DNA of 64,000 bases from Nymphaea colorata (taxonomy: Eukaryota > Streptophyta > Magnoliopsida > Nymphaeales > Nymphaeaceae). Position numbers and translations under genes: made by a program. Of this stretch, positions 1-11,497 are shown one piece after another. Position 1 is the first letter of the stretch, and the number at the start of each line of letters is the position of its first letter. The stretch spans positions 35,251,706 to 35,315,705 of the forward strand of contig NC_045139.1 of NCBI RefSeq assembly GCF_008831285.2, written 5' to 3'. Under the pieces are notes generated by a model that saw only the letters and a program-made list of their open reading frames with translations, did not search any database and was not told where the DNA came from.

Positions 1-785
1 GACCTGACCAAGACAAATAAAGAGTCAGGCTTAGGGTAGGTCACAGCTCGTGACTGTGGTCTGAGTTGGGCCCTGACACCCGAAACCTGAGTTTGGGTTT
101 GGGCCCTGCCCTGCTCTATTAAAATAAAAATTATTTATTTTTAATATAAAATAATATATAAATATAATTAATCACAATAAAAGATATATAATTATATATA
201 ATAATAAAAATAATATTAAAAAAACTTGTTGCGATGAATCGAACACAGTAGAGCCAACCCGGTTCAGCCTGATAAGTTATAAAACATTAAAATGCAATGT
301 GTGACAAAACTTTCCTTTCCAAGTAAAAGTTCACCAATAATTTAAAACGTGAGCTGCTTCAAATCAATGCATATCAGCAATGCACATCTAGTTTAAATGA
401 GAAGGTTTTTCTTGGATATAATATAATAACTTAAAAGAAAAAAAATACCGTAAAATTTTTAAAAAAATTTAAAGATTAAAAAAATGACAAACTAATAAAA
501 CAATATAAAAAATAAGTAGACAAGGGAAAAAATAAAAATTGAAGGACAAAAACAACAGTTTGGCGTCAAAAGAATGTGAAAAAATGCCTAAAACGAAAAA
601 AAGGCAAAAAAAAAAAGCGTTGAAAAGACAAAAAAACAGCATTTTTGGCCTTTTTCGACAGATTTATTTTTCATGTTTTAATGCTTTTTTTTTTCATTTT
701 TATGACGACGGTTGAAAGAAACAGCCAATATCCTTTTTAAATGACTGCTACTTGGGGAGAATTCTTTGCGCTTTGGTAATTATCT
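1..785. other. AT-rich intergenic DNA, no gene seen
   Basis: No credible reading frame is visible. The first ~110 bases are G/C-rich and carry phrases such as GGGCCCTG; they are followed by ~120 bases of nearly pure A/T. A similar arrangement (A/T-rich block next to a CGAGCC/GAGCCCG-rich block) recurs near 29,960-30,200, so this may be the end of a dispersed repeat. The rest is A-rich DNA with homopolymer runs. Confidence 0.5.
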
Positions 786-1161
786 CAGAATGTCAACTGA
801 CTGGCCGTAAACTTTACCATATCCAGTCACATATTTGGATTTGAATTCGGATTCAAATTCAAAATAAACAAATAGCTATATCACATCTGAATCCAAATTC
901 GGCTTTGAAGCACACAACCAAATTTGGATCACACCATGATATTTATGATATGTTAATTAAAAGTCAACTTGGACAATGTATGGGCATTAGACGTAGGATA
1001 TTTATTTAAAATTGAATATGATCAAGTATTTAATAAAATTGTATCCCGATCCAAATCCCATTCTTAAATCCGAATTATTTTTTTTGTATATGTAACTTTT
1101 CTAAAGCAGTTCAATTCGTTGGATATCCTATCCGAATCCGATCCATATATTGACATTCTAT
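786..1161. mobile_element. Short hAT-like non-autonomous element (MITE), decayed
   Basis: The ends are inverted relatives: the left end reads CAGAATGTCAACTGA and the right end, on the other strand, reads TAGAATGTCAATATATGG. Flanking bases share TTATCT on both sides, consistent with a decayed 8-bp target duplication (about 6 of 8). The interior is rich in ATCCGAATC/GGATTTGAATTCGG words that recur in the elements at 4,901-5,269 and 58,206-58,610. There is no coding capacity. Assignment to hAT rests on end sequence and duplication length only. Confidence 0.45.
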
Positions 1162-1678
1162 TGTTATCTTTGGATTTGACGTTTTAATTCTTGAATTGAA
1201 GGAAGATGAAATCAATAGGACAACTTAAAACATGATAAATGTGCACCTCCCAAGTCAATAGGTTTTACAAGTCCATGGTTTTCATTTATTGGGAACCAAA
1301 ATCATTGTGGTCACATCTTTTGAAGGTGGAATAGAATGAGAACATCCCAACCAAAAATTTCCTTCAATTTCTTTCAATCTTGTAGACTACCATAGGTGAA
1401 TATGTTGTTATTAATTAGTTTTTTGTGCCAATTTGTACTAGATTTGATTAGAACCAATTTTTTTAATCACTGATTCTATCATTACAGTTGTATTCTTAGT
1501 GTATTTGGGTATTTTTCTGATCCCCCATGCATTAGAATTTGATCAGCCTGTGTAAAACAAGATGAACATATCTGACATATTGGTCAAGAATTCAACCTAA
1601 CCAAGAATGATGAGAGATAAACTGTTTCGAGGTTCAGGTGACCGAAAAAATCTATTGCTTGACAGAGAGTTGAAGCTC

Positions 1679-1802
1679 ATACCCGACTCCTTGTCTACCC
1701 TAAAGGCTGTTTGGCATTAAAAACATAGTGTAAGTATTCCATACCCGACTCCTTGTCTACCCTAAGGGCTGTTTGACATTAGAAACATAGTGTAATTATT
1801 CC
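1679..1802. repeat. 62-bp tandem duplication
   Basis: Two adjacent copies of a ~62-bp unit beginning ATACCCGACTCCTTGTCTAC and ending ATTCC lie at about 1679-1740 and 1741-1802. They differ at only a few positions, which suggests a recent local duplication. No gene overlaps them. Confidence 0.85.
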
Positions 1803-3204
1803 ATGAACGAAACTTTATAGAACACTCACATGATGTTTCTAATGTCCAACGAAACCTTATAGTAGAAAGCCTTCTTTTAGTGCTTTTGGGTTCTTTCAGT
1901 CCTTTGATGCCATCATGTGGAATAGTTAGAGCTGACTAAACTCATAAAGTTGTAAAGATAGGAAGATATGAGTTTAGCAACTTGTATAAAATAATAAATT
2001 AATGTTTGCCGGAGTGAGGAAAACCCCTACACTCTTTGATCAAGGGAATACAACCATAGAAAAGTATTAAATACACCTAGTGTAAAAACCAAACCAAGTA
2101 CCGAAATACCATACAAACAGGAATATATGATCCTTTTGTTATGGGAAAAAGGAAAGAGACTAGACTGCTTGGGAAGATCAATATTCATGTGATTCTAAGT
2201 CACTGGACTCTTCTATTTTACTATCGCACTAGAGTCCGCATCGAGTCGGGTGCGTACCGAACATGGGTGCACACCAGACAAGGAAAGATTCTAGAGTGCT
2301 CACCAGGCCATTGATGAGTAACCCCAAAGCCGTCAACCTTCACTAAGGCCGTGGGATTAACTTCTCGCTCACCCCAAACCTGTTGATGAATGAAAAGAGA
2401 AATATAATACACAATCCTGGAAACATATGTTAAAAACGAGCCTTAGGAATCCAAGAAGCAATAAATGTTTATAAAATAATAATGTAAAAATAATTGCAAA
2501 CAGCAGCACAAAAGAAATGAACAAATCAGAAAACAAGAGAATATGTTTAGAAAATTAACACAAAGGTCAACAACATTATCATTGTAGAACTCGTAAGAAA
2601 AAATAAATAAATTAAAAAACTACGTACGCATTTCCAAGGCAACGAGAAAAACGAGAGACTCATTTCCACAGATGAGAAATGAGTTCCACCATGTTTTCGC
2701 CTCTCAAGCAAGAAATCCTCGAAAAGGCGACTTCTAACCTTTCAGGTAGAAGTCATTGACAACTACAACGTAGAAAAATCGCCAAGCCCACTTAATAGAT
2801 AAGACATATTTATGTGTCGAAAAGTTTGGTGGTGGCATCAAAAACGCCGAGTAAGGCCAATCTTGCCCCATTGGCAGTGCGGCGTTTGCCAGTTGCCTAA
2901 GTCAAAAATGTCGATGCAGCGCAATCTGCGACAAGGTCGCTCACATCGAACGAATCCGAAGTTTAATCATTGTCGGACTCTGGTGGGTTACTACTTGACA
3001 TTGTAAACAGTGGTAAGGTGCGACACTCAAGTTGAAAGATATACAATATTAAAGACAAATGGGTCTGACCATACAGTTGGTTTTATGCTAAAGGAGGTTT
3101 TTCGTAACTAAAACATTAAAAAAATCATGTAAATTGCATTTTTGTGGTTAAATGGGTAAGGTTCTTGTTCCTTACCAAACTTAGCACATGGACATGACGA
3201 AGTT

Positions 3205-3421
3205 GAGGCCACAGAAGGAACTGGTCAAATGACCCATGTGATACTTTTGGAGATTACTTGTTTGAGGCCACAGAAGGAACCGGTCAAATGACCCATGTAA
3301 TACTTTTGGAGATGACTTGTTTGAATTCCACAACAAGCCAAGTCGGTCAAGACGAAACCTTCCACACAACATGTGGACTTGTGCGGGCAGTAGTAACATG
3401 TGGACTTGTGTGGGCAGTTGC
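3205..3421. repeat. 59-bp tandem duplication followed by a ~27-bp tandem duplication
   Basis: A 59-bp unit starting GAGGCCACAGAAGGAAC is present at 3205-3263 and again at 3264-3322 with few differences. Just downstream, a ~27-bp unit starting AACATGTGGACTTGTG is repeated twice at about 3368-3421. Confidence 0.8.
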
Positions 3422-3550
3422 TCGCCGGGGCCCATATTTGTTTCTTTGTAGCGTCTCCAGGAAATTATTATGTATTTGAAGGGTTTAGTACCCTCTGTAT
3501 CTAGTCCTTTATTTCTTGATAATAAAAAGGTTGAGGGGCCTCTGACTCGT

Positions 3551-3555
<5 letters not shown>

Positions 3556-3616
<61 letters not shown>
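3556..3616. repeat. (TA)n microsatellite
   Basis: About 60 bases of uninterrupted alternating T and A. Length is likely to be polymorphic. Confidence 0.95.
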
Positions 3617-3619
<3 letters not shown>

Positions 3620-4900
3620 TTAAATGGTAACAGGTAGGGTCAGCCCACCTACCACCCGCGGACCATTATCTTGCTTGAGAAGAATTATCCAAATCATGAG
3701 CCAAGTCAATGTTTTTTTTTTTCTCAGGTCATCGCAAAAATCAGGTGACTTGGTGGTAGGGGTGGAGCCACATGAGAGCATGTGTGGGCAATTGCCCACA
3801 CAGTATTCCACCAAACTGTTTATTTACATATTAGTTGACCCAGCATATTTGTGTATTTTTTATGCTAGTGCCCTTTAGTCATTTACCTTTTTACATATAG
3901 TGACTTTGGAGGGTCCAGAATTTTTTGAATGATCACTTCTTCGGCCACAACTTTCTGGCTCCACCTCATCTCGGTAGATAATGTCTTCGGATGGGGTTAA
4001 GGGCTTTGTCCAACAAGTCCGACACAATTTGGTTGGTTCAATTTGAACCGCTTTTTTCCAATTTTTTATTTATTTTTTATTGTGATTTTATCATAAGGGG
4101 TGAAATTATGATTCAAAAATTTTAGAATTTTTTCGTCTTTAATTAGGACACATGTAGTGTTGGCTTTACTTCATCAATTCTAAAATTTTAATTCTTATTT
4201 TATCAAACGCATCATTTTCAATTCTTGAATCAAAATTTCAACTAAACGCAAAAACAAACACAAAAACCAAAATTTTCATTTCAATGCCAGCCGAGTGGAA
4301 TTTTATTTTCACGATTTTAATTTTAAAATCAAAATCCAAAGCCATCAAGCATCCCCTTGGAGAGAGGAGAGGGGGGGGGGGGCGCCTAGGCCATGGCCCC
4401 ACCCCGGCTAATGAAAAAAAAAATTACATTAAAAAAAATAAAATTTTTTAATTGTGCCATGTATTTTTTGGATTTGAATTCAGTTGGCCCTACCCGGATT
4501 CAGATATTAGACTGCCGGCCCGCCCCTAAAGAAAATCCTAGCTCCGCCCTGCCTCAGAGTACTTGTGTCATGGATTAATTTTTCTTTGTTTATATATGGT
4601 CGAGGGCTATTCTCCAAGCCTTCAACTGCTATATATTCTTTTTAGTTGAGCGAATTTTGTCCTTATACATTCAAAAAAGTAGCACTCTCCAAAAACCAAT
4701 AAATCGTCGCAAGAAGATTTCTTAGATGGAACTCCCAAAGGCAATCTGACCAGCTATGCTATGCTAATCCAACTCGCTAAATCTCAAAATCATGGATTTC
4801 CTCCCTTTGTGGAAAATTTGAGTTTTGTTAATACCTTCAATTTACCGTCAAATCTACAGCTATCATACATAGCTTAATTGTAATTGGGTGAATATATAAT

Positions 4901-5269
4901 TAGGTATGTCAATATATTCATTTTGAATCGGATATCCAACTGAACCGATCTGAAAAAATTGGATATGAAAAAACATTATTAAGAAAACAAATCGGATTTG
5001 GATTTAATAAGTGACATCCAATCGGATTCAGATCAAATTCATTTTTAAACAGATATCTTGTATTTAATGCTTTTATAGTTTGAAATTTGACAAAATTCTG
5101 TTTAAAATTCGGATTTGGTGAATATAAAAATCAGATTCAGATTGTAATTGCTTTTTGAGTTTGGATATGACTTTTTTTTATTCGCATTCGAATATGAGTA
5201 TGTGAATATCCGAAAAGCGGATATGATTAAGGGTATATCCGATCTGAATCAAATCAGTTTACATCTTTA
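4901..5269. mobile_element. 369-bp hAT-like MITE with 8-bp target duplication (7/8)
   Basis: The left end reads TAGGTATGTCAATATA and the right end on the opposite strand reads TAAAGATGTAAACTGA. The flanks are TATATAAT at 4893-4900 and TGTATAAT at 5270-5277, which match at 7 of 8 positions, the duplication length of hAT elements. The interior consists of GGATATCC/ATCCGAAT-type words and has no coding capacity. It is related to the elements at 786-1161 and 58,206-58,610. Confidence 0.6.
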
Positions 5270-5980
5270 TGTATAATTCTATTTGCTTACTCTGGTTAGA
5301 CAAAGTCTCTTCTTAATAACAATAGTTTCAAACTCTTTTCTGTTGTACATGTGCAATAGATCTCATAAAAATATTCTTATCATCAAAAGATAATAAACTG
5401 ACATGTTTCCATTGTCTCTAATTTGTCATGCTTCTTTCATGTTTGTCCAAATTATAGACTTTGTAGATTCGATAAGCGGTTCTATATTGTAGAGAGACTA
5501 GACTGTGTGTGTGTTCAAATATTTTGAATTGCATAGTTGAAGTTTCTTTTTTTTTTTCCTCATTACGTTGTTTTTGAGTTTGATAGACTTTTTAACCCGG
5601 TTAGTTCGTTTAGATACATGACAAAAACAGGTTTCGACCAGTGCATTGAGTTAGCGGACCCTAAAACTCTCATTTATCACTATATAACATTATATAACAC
5701 TATAATGCATTTTAGCATCTCAGTTGATAACAATGCGCCGATTTCTAATAAGATAACATGAACTTTTAACATTTCATAACTTTATTTTATATTTTAATTA
5801 TGGTAAATATTTTTTAAGAGAAAAGATTCACGACCGATTCAGATGAATCGCGGAATCCGATTCGGTATCGGGGACCGAGTCTTGACCCGGGGTCCAGATC
5901 GTTTGTCATGAAGCGGCGGAATGGAGTCGGCAAGGGAAGTCGGCGTGGCCAGGGTTTTTTCCCTCCGCGGTTCTTTCCGG
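5270..5980. other. Intergenic DNA upstream of the JAZ gene
   Basis: It is A/T-rich up to about 5,820 and then turns abruptly G/C-rich, as expected for the proximal promoter and 5' region of the downstream gene. I see no separate gene here; the open frames over 5,814-6,480 are shadows in G/C-rich promoter and first-exon DNA. Confidence 0.5.
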
Positions 5981-6098
5981 CACGTGTCGAATACGGAGCC
6001 CGAGGAAAGGTACACGTGACTGAATTTGTAAGGAGAGAAGTAGGGATGTGGTTTCTGGGCGCGTGGGCCCCGCCGCTCGTACCTTCTTCCTTCACGTG
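5981..6098. promoter_or_regulatory. Three CACGTG G-boxes upstream of the JAZ gene
   Basis: Palindromic CACGTG hexamers occur at 5981-5986, 6013-6018 and 6093-6098, which is 158-275 bp before the JAZ start codon. CACGTG is the core site of MYC2-type bHLH factors, the targets of JAZ repressors, and JAZ promoters in other plants are induced through such sites. Three within 118 bp is far above chance. That they act in jasmonate feedback is inference. Confidence 0.65.
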
Positions 6099-6255
6099 TT
6101 TCGCGCGGCCCTCTCCTCTTCTTCGCTGGCTTTGCTTGCTGTACAAAAGGCGAGGCGGAGCGCCTGCTTCTCTTCATTCCCTTCCTCTCCAATCTTCTCG
6201 CTTGCTTCTTTCCTTCCTTTACCGTGGATTCTCTGTTACGGATTCTGCTGCAAAG

Positions 6256-8574
6256 ATGACGAGGGAGATCGTCGAGGTTGATTTCTTCGCCTCCAGATCG
6301 GCGCCGGCTGCCGCTGCGACTCTGGATGCTCCCATGTCTCGTGCGTTCTTGATTCTGTTTTCTCCTCTTGGTTCTTTCTTCGCTTTTAGAGTTTCCTTTT
6401 TTTTGATGGTTCGATTTGTTTTGCTTCTTGGTGTTCAGGATTTCAGAGAACCGTGTCGAAGATCAACGCGCAGGCGCTGAGGAATGTGCTCTCTGTACAG
6501 CACAAGGACGCGATGGCCGATCGATGGCTGTCCGAGGATCAGTTCAGGCCGGCAGCGAGCAGCCGGCCGATCAACTTCTCGTTGCCCGTGTTCAGTTCGG
6601 CTGCTGGGTACGTGGGGATCTGAAATCTGATCCTTCCTTTTCTCTCTTTTTCTTTTACCATTTTCGTTTCAAGGAAGAAGATATCGGAAGTGGGTTGCTA
6701 ATTTCGCGATTTCTCCGTGTTTTCTTTTACCCTTTTGGGGGTTTAGGGGGATGTCGTCTGATGGCCCTCCTGGCACCGCTCCGCTGACGATTTTCTATAA
6801 CGGGACGGTTAGCGTCTTCAACGTTCCGTCTGATATGGTAGATCGAAACTCTCTCCTCCCATTTTTCTTGTTTTTCCATTGGTTCTGGGATCGTTTTTTC
6901 TAACGGAACCTGGTGCTCTGCAGGCCGAGAAGCTCATCAAACTAGCGGCAAATGGGAAAAGCACGCCGGCGGAGCCCCCGGCAGTTCCGGCAAGATCGAC
7001 GCCTCCCGGATCTGCGCCTGCTGCGCAAGCGGATGTCGGCAACACGCTTAACAAATTAAGCCAAGGTGAGTCTTGCCATCTCTTACCTGTTTCCCTGAAG
7101 ATGGTGGTTATGGCTGGGTTGGGATCTTGTTGGACTTTAAAGCCGATTAACGTTTTCATATCATGGCTTACCATGAAATTAAGATTTCACATTCCATAGT
7201 ACGCGCGTTTGTACCTGCTGTTTCTGGGGAATTTTCAGTCCAACTCTGTCGTAATGGCTCTTCTCGGCCTTTTATGGACATTTGATGAAATTGGACTGTA
7301 ATCCTTCTCTTCTAACAAAACTAGACACGCTTAAGAGGAAAGGGGGCGTTGGTTTGTGGTGATTCAAGAACAAACATCTTTCTGTTAATTGTACAGGAAA
7401 AGAGAAGAAAAAGGCCCCTTGGGCTTTCTGCTAGGGAAAATAAGTTTTCCTGATTTGTTTATTGGCATATGGTCTCAAACTTCTTTGAGGCTGATTCTGT
7501 GAACCACCGAATCCATCTCTCTTGCAAAAGAATCAGGAGGCAGTTTCCTTTTCTCTTCTCCTTTCCCTTTCGTTAAATTTTTTGGAACATTGAGAGGAAA
7601 TCCTGAGTTCCATGGATCCCTTTTCCCTGCTTTTAGATGTTGGTATATAAGATTATCAACCCCATGGAATCATTTCTTACAGATAGAAATATGGGAGATT
7701 CAAAAGAATTTCAATGTCGAAGTCTTTTGCCATAACAAATCTTATTTCTTGTTTGATTCTCAACTTCCTAGTTCTATATCACCATATATGCTCGCCTGTA
7801 CTAATATACAGGTCCACTCGTTGATGCAGATCTTCCCATTGCGAGAAGAAAGTCACTACAGAGATTTCTGGAGAAGAGGAAGGACAGGTGATTGTGCGTT
7901 CGATCCCTCCTTCTTATGCTTGTTTAGTTCTGTCTGTCAAAACACGTTGCCTAAGGTTCGATGGCCAATGCTCGTTTGAAACATTCAACTGCAGTTAAAG
8001 CCTTTCTGGCACCCATCTCCGCGAACTTTTAACTACCCTGCCAAAGGTCTGCACCATGGTCGCCCTCCTTGGCAGGCGTTAGACCTCATCGTGCAGAAAT
8101 AGGAATTTTCCATTCTTGCCCTACCCTGTCTTCTGCAGAAGATTCATGGCATGCCCCATTTATAAGTCCTCCCTCTCTGTGATCAAGAGTTCTCTTCTGT
8201 AAATAGAGTTGAATGCTTTGACTGTACAAAAGGGGGAGATTACATGATCCGATACCTCATGATGTGAGCCAGTTATCTGTACACCATTTTTCGACTTCAG
8301 TATCAATAAAGATCTTTAATTTCTTTTCCAGGAAAAAGGTGCATCGAGTATGACTGATCCTTTCAAATTAGACGGTTATGACCTAGATCTTGCTATGATC
8401 AACTAGACAAATCTCCCCAGCTCCTTTTAAAGTGTGCTGGTCAATGGAAGAAATAATGATCCTATTGACTATAAGGTTTAACTCATTAAAGCACATTTCA
8501 GTGTACAGTCACCCTTGAACAACAAAAAGAAGACATTGTAGGCAGAAGGCAGAAGAGACTGTTCAACCTTTCTG

Positions 8575-8646
<72 letters not shown>

Positions 8647-9198
8647 GCTTTAAAATGATGGTGCGTCATTCTCGTGTTTATTTGACTTCTTCCTGATAAA
8701 ATTAATGAATTCACGCGTTCTTAGCGGTAGCGATGCATGTGGGTCTTTATTGTCGTCAAGGAGAGTGAATCTTCGGGTGAACCCTGTGTTTTTTATATGC
8801 ACAAGGTACTCGTGGGACATTTTGAGGCCCACACATACGCGCACACGCAAGGACACATATACGCACATACCGAAAGGAAAATAAAACACATCTTTTACTT
8901 GGTAGATCTATTTTTGCTGGAGCTGCATAAGTTGGTGCTTGTCACTAGTGGAGGAGGGAGACATCTCACCCACCAAGCACTTTGCATTAATCTCCTCCCT
9001 ATCTGCCCTCTTATTGGGTACATGTCTGCCACATACGGACTGTGTTTTTTGCATGTTCATACTCCCTGTCAAACCAGTCGGCTGTTGGGCCCCAGTAACT
9101 GAGCTTCCTTCTCCTTTCTCAGGCTGTCTTCCACCTTGCCATACGAGCAACCTGCCGATGAACAGGACAAGAAGTTATCGGGCACCCCCCACTCGTAG
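6256..9198 (+). CDS. JAZ (TIFY) jasmonate-signalling repressor, six exons
   Basis: Coding exons are 6256-6340, 6439-6607, 6747-6837, 6924-7065, 7812-7887 and 9123-9198; all introns are GT..AG, phases agree, and the protein is 212 residues. It carries the TIFY/ZIM motif (TIFYNG at residues 99-104), used for JAZ dimerisation and NINJA binding, and a Jas motif (DLPIARRKSLQRFLEKRKDR at 169-188). The LPIARR segment matches the jasmonate-dependent COI1 degron, and Pro194-Tyr195 is the usual X2PY end of the motif. JAZ proteins repress MYC-type factors in the nucleus until jasmonoyl-isoleucine triggers COI1-mediated destruction. The start was chosen because it opens an N-terminal VEVDFF segment similar to that of other JAZ proteins. 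No LxLxL EAR motif is seen. The last intron splits the Jas motif after Asp187, the conserved Jas-intron position. The JAZ subgroup is not assigned. Confidence 0.93.
8305..8310 (+). promoter_or_regulatory. AATAAA signal inside the last JAZ intron
   Basis: AATAAA lies about 415 bp after the donor of the Jas intron. If the intron is not removed, translation ends immediately at the TGA formed by the donor (AGG TGA), and this hexamer could serve polyadenylation of the short transcript. A single hexamer is weak evidence, since plant poly(A) signals are loose. Confidence 0.3.
8577..8648. repeat. (TA)n(GA)n compound microsatellite in JAZ intron 5
   Basis: About 35 bases of TA repeats pass directly into about 35 bases of GA repeats. 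It lies inside the 1,235-bp intron of the JAZ gene. Confidence 0.95.
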
Positions 9199-10978
9199 AC
9201 ACCGGAATCCCCTAACCTCCGTTAACCTCTGTAACGCTCATTCTGCACTATGCAGCATTCTGCAGTATGTAAGTCGGATGAGGCGTCATGGTGATGAGTT
9301 GCCATTGATGAGCATAGTGTAGATTGATTAACGCATGTTATTGTTATTATTGTTATAATGCTTCTTTTCCTTTTAACTGGGATGTCCTTTTCCTTTTGGT
9401 CCTCTTTTTGCTTGTGTTCCATGTGAAATTTGGGATTTTGCACCGGCTGCCCACCGGTCTGGCTATAGTTCTATGCTTGGTTGCCGCACACTATACGGTG
9501 CTTTGTTCAGCAGCCTTGTACATTTAATATGTAACACCTACTTTCAGTATGTTCTCTCTCTCTCTCTCTCTCGCTCTGTGTGCGTGTGAGTGAGTGTGCG
9601 CGTGTGTGTATTCCACACTATTGTAGTAATGCTATCCATGGTCCATCAGTATAAATATATGCTAAATAACATAAGATATTGTTGAATACCTGCTCTAACT
9701 AAAACATGGCTCAGCTTATGATTCAAAGTTCTACTGGGTAGGCGGTGAAAAAGATGAATACCCTCTGATTTCTTGCGCTGAGAAATGGCAGCTTTGTTAA
9801 ATCTGTTTTGGCTGCATATGATTACAAGTGTCCAGAAGTTGTGACTAAGCTCTTAATGCTTCAGCAGAATAAGTTTGACCAACAAGAATTCAATATCTTT
9901 GTGTGACTGTTCCACCTAACTCCTCCCAAATAAGCCCTTAAACTAGCAGTTAGATAATGGGATTGCTTAGGATTCTCTGGTTTGAATCATACGGTTTCCA
10001 AGTTTACCAAACCTAAAAGAGATGAAGAGACAAAGAAAACCGATCTTCTGAGTTTTCTTTATTGAGACGGCTCTGACTACTTGCGCCAAGCATTTTTGGA
10101 ATAACATTCGGTAACAATTTTTTCCTGGAAAATCTCCAATATCAAGGGTTAGGAATTTGGCAATAATCAAAAGCGCAGTTCTCCTTTTGGTGTTATTAGG
10201 ACACATAGTCTGTAATATTAACAGAAAGAAAAAATAAACATACCTAAAGAATTATCATAATTGCAACAAGTTGTGTATTTTTTATGAGGCATTTGTTTGC
10301 TGCGGATTTGAGATCCAAAAGACGTCTCCTGGATTTCAGGCCAGACGCCGCATATAGAAAAGGAATAAATAAAATCAATTGAACAAGAAGCTTCATGTAG
10401 CATGGGTTTGAGATCCACGCTACTGAAATCCCTGGTTTGTTTTAACGTGAGACCTTACATGACACATCTTTTAAATCTGCCTGGGATCAGAGAGATGAGG
10501 CTGTCAAACACACACTTAATATCTTGTTTGGAGGTAAATTAAACTGATTTTCTGTCCATTAGATAATTAGTTTGATAAGAAATAAACGATATGAATCTTT
10601 TTCACAAACTAAGAAAAAAGTTAGCTCTCCTTTTTTATTATAATTAAACATTTAGATGTGTTTTGGAATTTTTTTTTTCACTATTTGGTTATTTTGCATG
10701 GGAGGTCGATTGGTAATTGGTGTAATAACAACATGCATTTGGTTGCTACCAAGAAATTCCATGTTCTGGTCTTCTACAAACTACCTTTTCAAAAGCCAAT
10801 TGCAGGTTTATTGCTTTTAAATTGTGTTTGATTTCCCACGGATCTCAGGGTCGAGGGCACCAGCCCCAGCATTGATTTCAAATCCACGTTACATTGTCAA
10901 AAGCCGGGTGTGTTGTTGTTAGGGTTCGATCCGAGCCTGATTGGCCAACTACTGGGGTAGAATCCCAAAAAGAGTGTG
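9199..10978. other. JAZ 3' region and intergenic DNA
   Basis: The first few hundred bases are probably the 3' UTR, but no clear poly(A) signal can be chosen. A (TC)n tract lies at 9,549-9,572, followed by TG-rich DNA. The remainder is A/T-rich, with no supported gene. Phrases such as GATTTGAGATCCAAAAG resemble bits of dispersed repeats found elsewhere in the window. Confidence 0.45.
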
Positions 10979-10986
10979 TGTGTATG

Positions 10987-11442
10987 TAGGGCTGCACACG
11001 AGCCGAGTCGAGCTCGAGCTTGCCCAGCTCGAGCTCGACTCGACTCAAAGAGCTCGAACTCGACTCGAACTCGAGTCGAGCTACCTAACACAAGCTCGAG
11101 CTCGACTCGATTAAATAAAGTCGAGCTCGAGCTCGACTCGATTAACTCGATTAGCTCGTCTAAATAAAATATGATCCTTCTTTTTAAAATATCTAGTAAA
11201 TTTCATGACGTGGGATGAAATTTGTTTACTCGTCGAGTATAAACGAGTCGAGCCGAGTATAAACGAGTCGAGCCGAGTATAAACGAGTCGAGTTCTTAAA
11301 ACTCGAACTCGACTCGTTTACTCATTCGAGTTTCATTGTAAGCTCGAACTCGACTCGTTTATAAACGAGTCGAGCTCGAGCCGAGTTTAACCGGGCGAGT
11401 TCGAGTCGAGCCCGAGCTGGCTCGACTCGTTGTGCAGCCCTA
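10987..11442. mobile_element. 456-bp hAT MITE with perfect 8-bp target duplication
   Basis: The ends are inverted repeats: TAGGGCTGCACACGAGCCGA on the left and TAGGGCTGCACAACGAGTCG on the right (opposite strand). The flanks TGTGTATG at 10979-10986 and 11443-11450 are identical, the 8-bp duplication of hAT elements; the flank is TG-rich, so part of the match could be chance. Both halves are packed with GAGCTCGAGC/GACTCGA words, and a ~21-bp unit (CGAGCCGAGTATAAACGAGT) is tandemly repeated at about 11,224-11,290. No transposase is encoded. A diverged relative is at 55,091-55,572. Confidence 0.75.
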
Positions 11443-11461
11443 TGTGTATGTGTGTGTGTGT

Positions 11462-11462
<1 letters not shown>

Positions 11463-11494
<32 letters not shown>
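11463..11494. repeat. (GA)n microsatellite
   Basis: About 30 bases of GA repeats just after the TG-rich right flank of the MITE. Confidence 0.95.

Positions 11495-11497
<3 letters not shown>

Larger units (their letters stand above)
1803..4900. other. Intergenic DNA with repeats, no gene supported
   Basis: Only short frames without family resemblance occur here. Apart from the repeats listed separately, a stretch near 3,755-3,965 has ends TAGGGGTGGAGCCA and TGGCTCCACCTCA in inverted orientation, like a short hAT-type element. A poly-G run lies near 4,373-4,382. Around 4,725-4,790 (minus strand) there is a GCATAGCATAGCTGGTCAG phrase similar to the SINE heads described below. Confidence 0.45.

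Noticed and set aside
5814..6480. Overlapping frames on both strands around the JAZ promoter and first exon
   Set aside because: They lie in G/C-rich promoter and leader DNA. The real coding start is 6256, supported by the splice chain and JAZ motifs.
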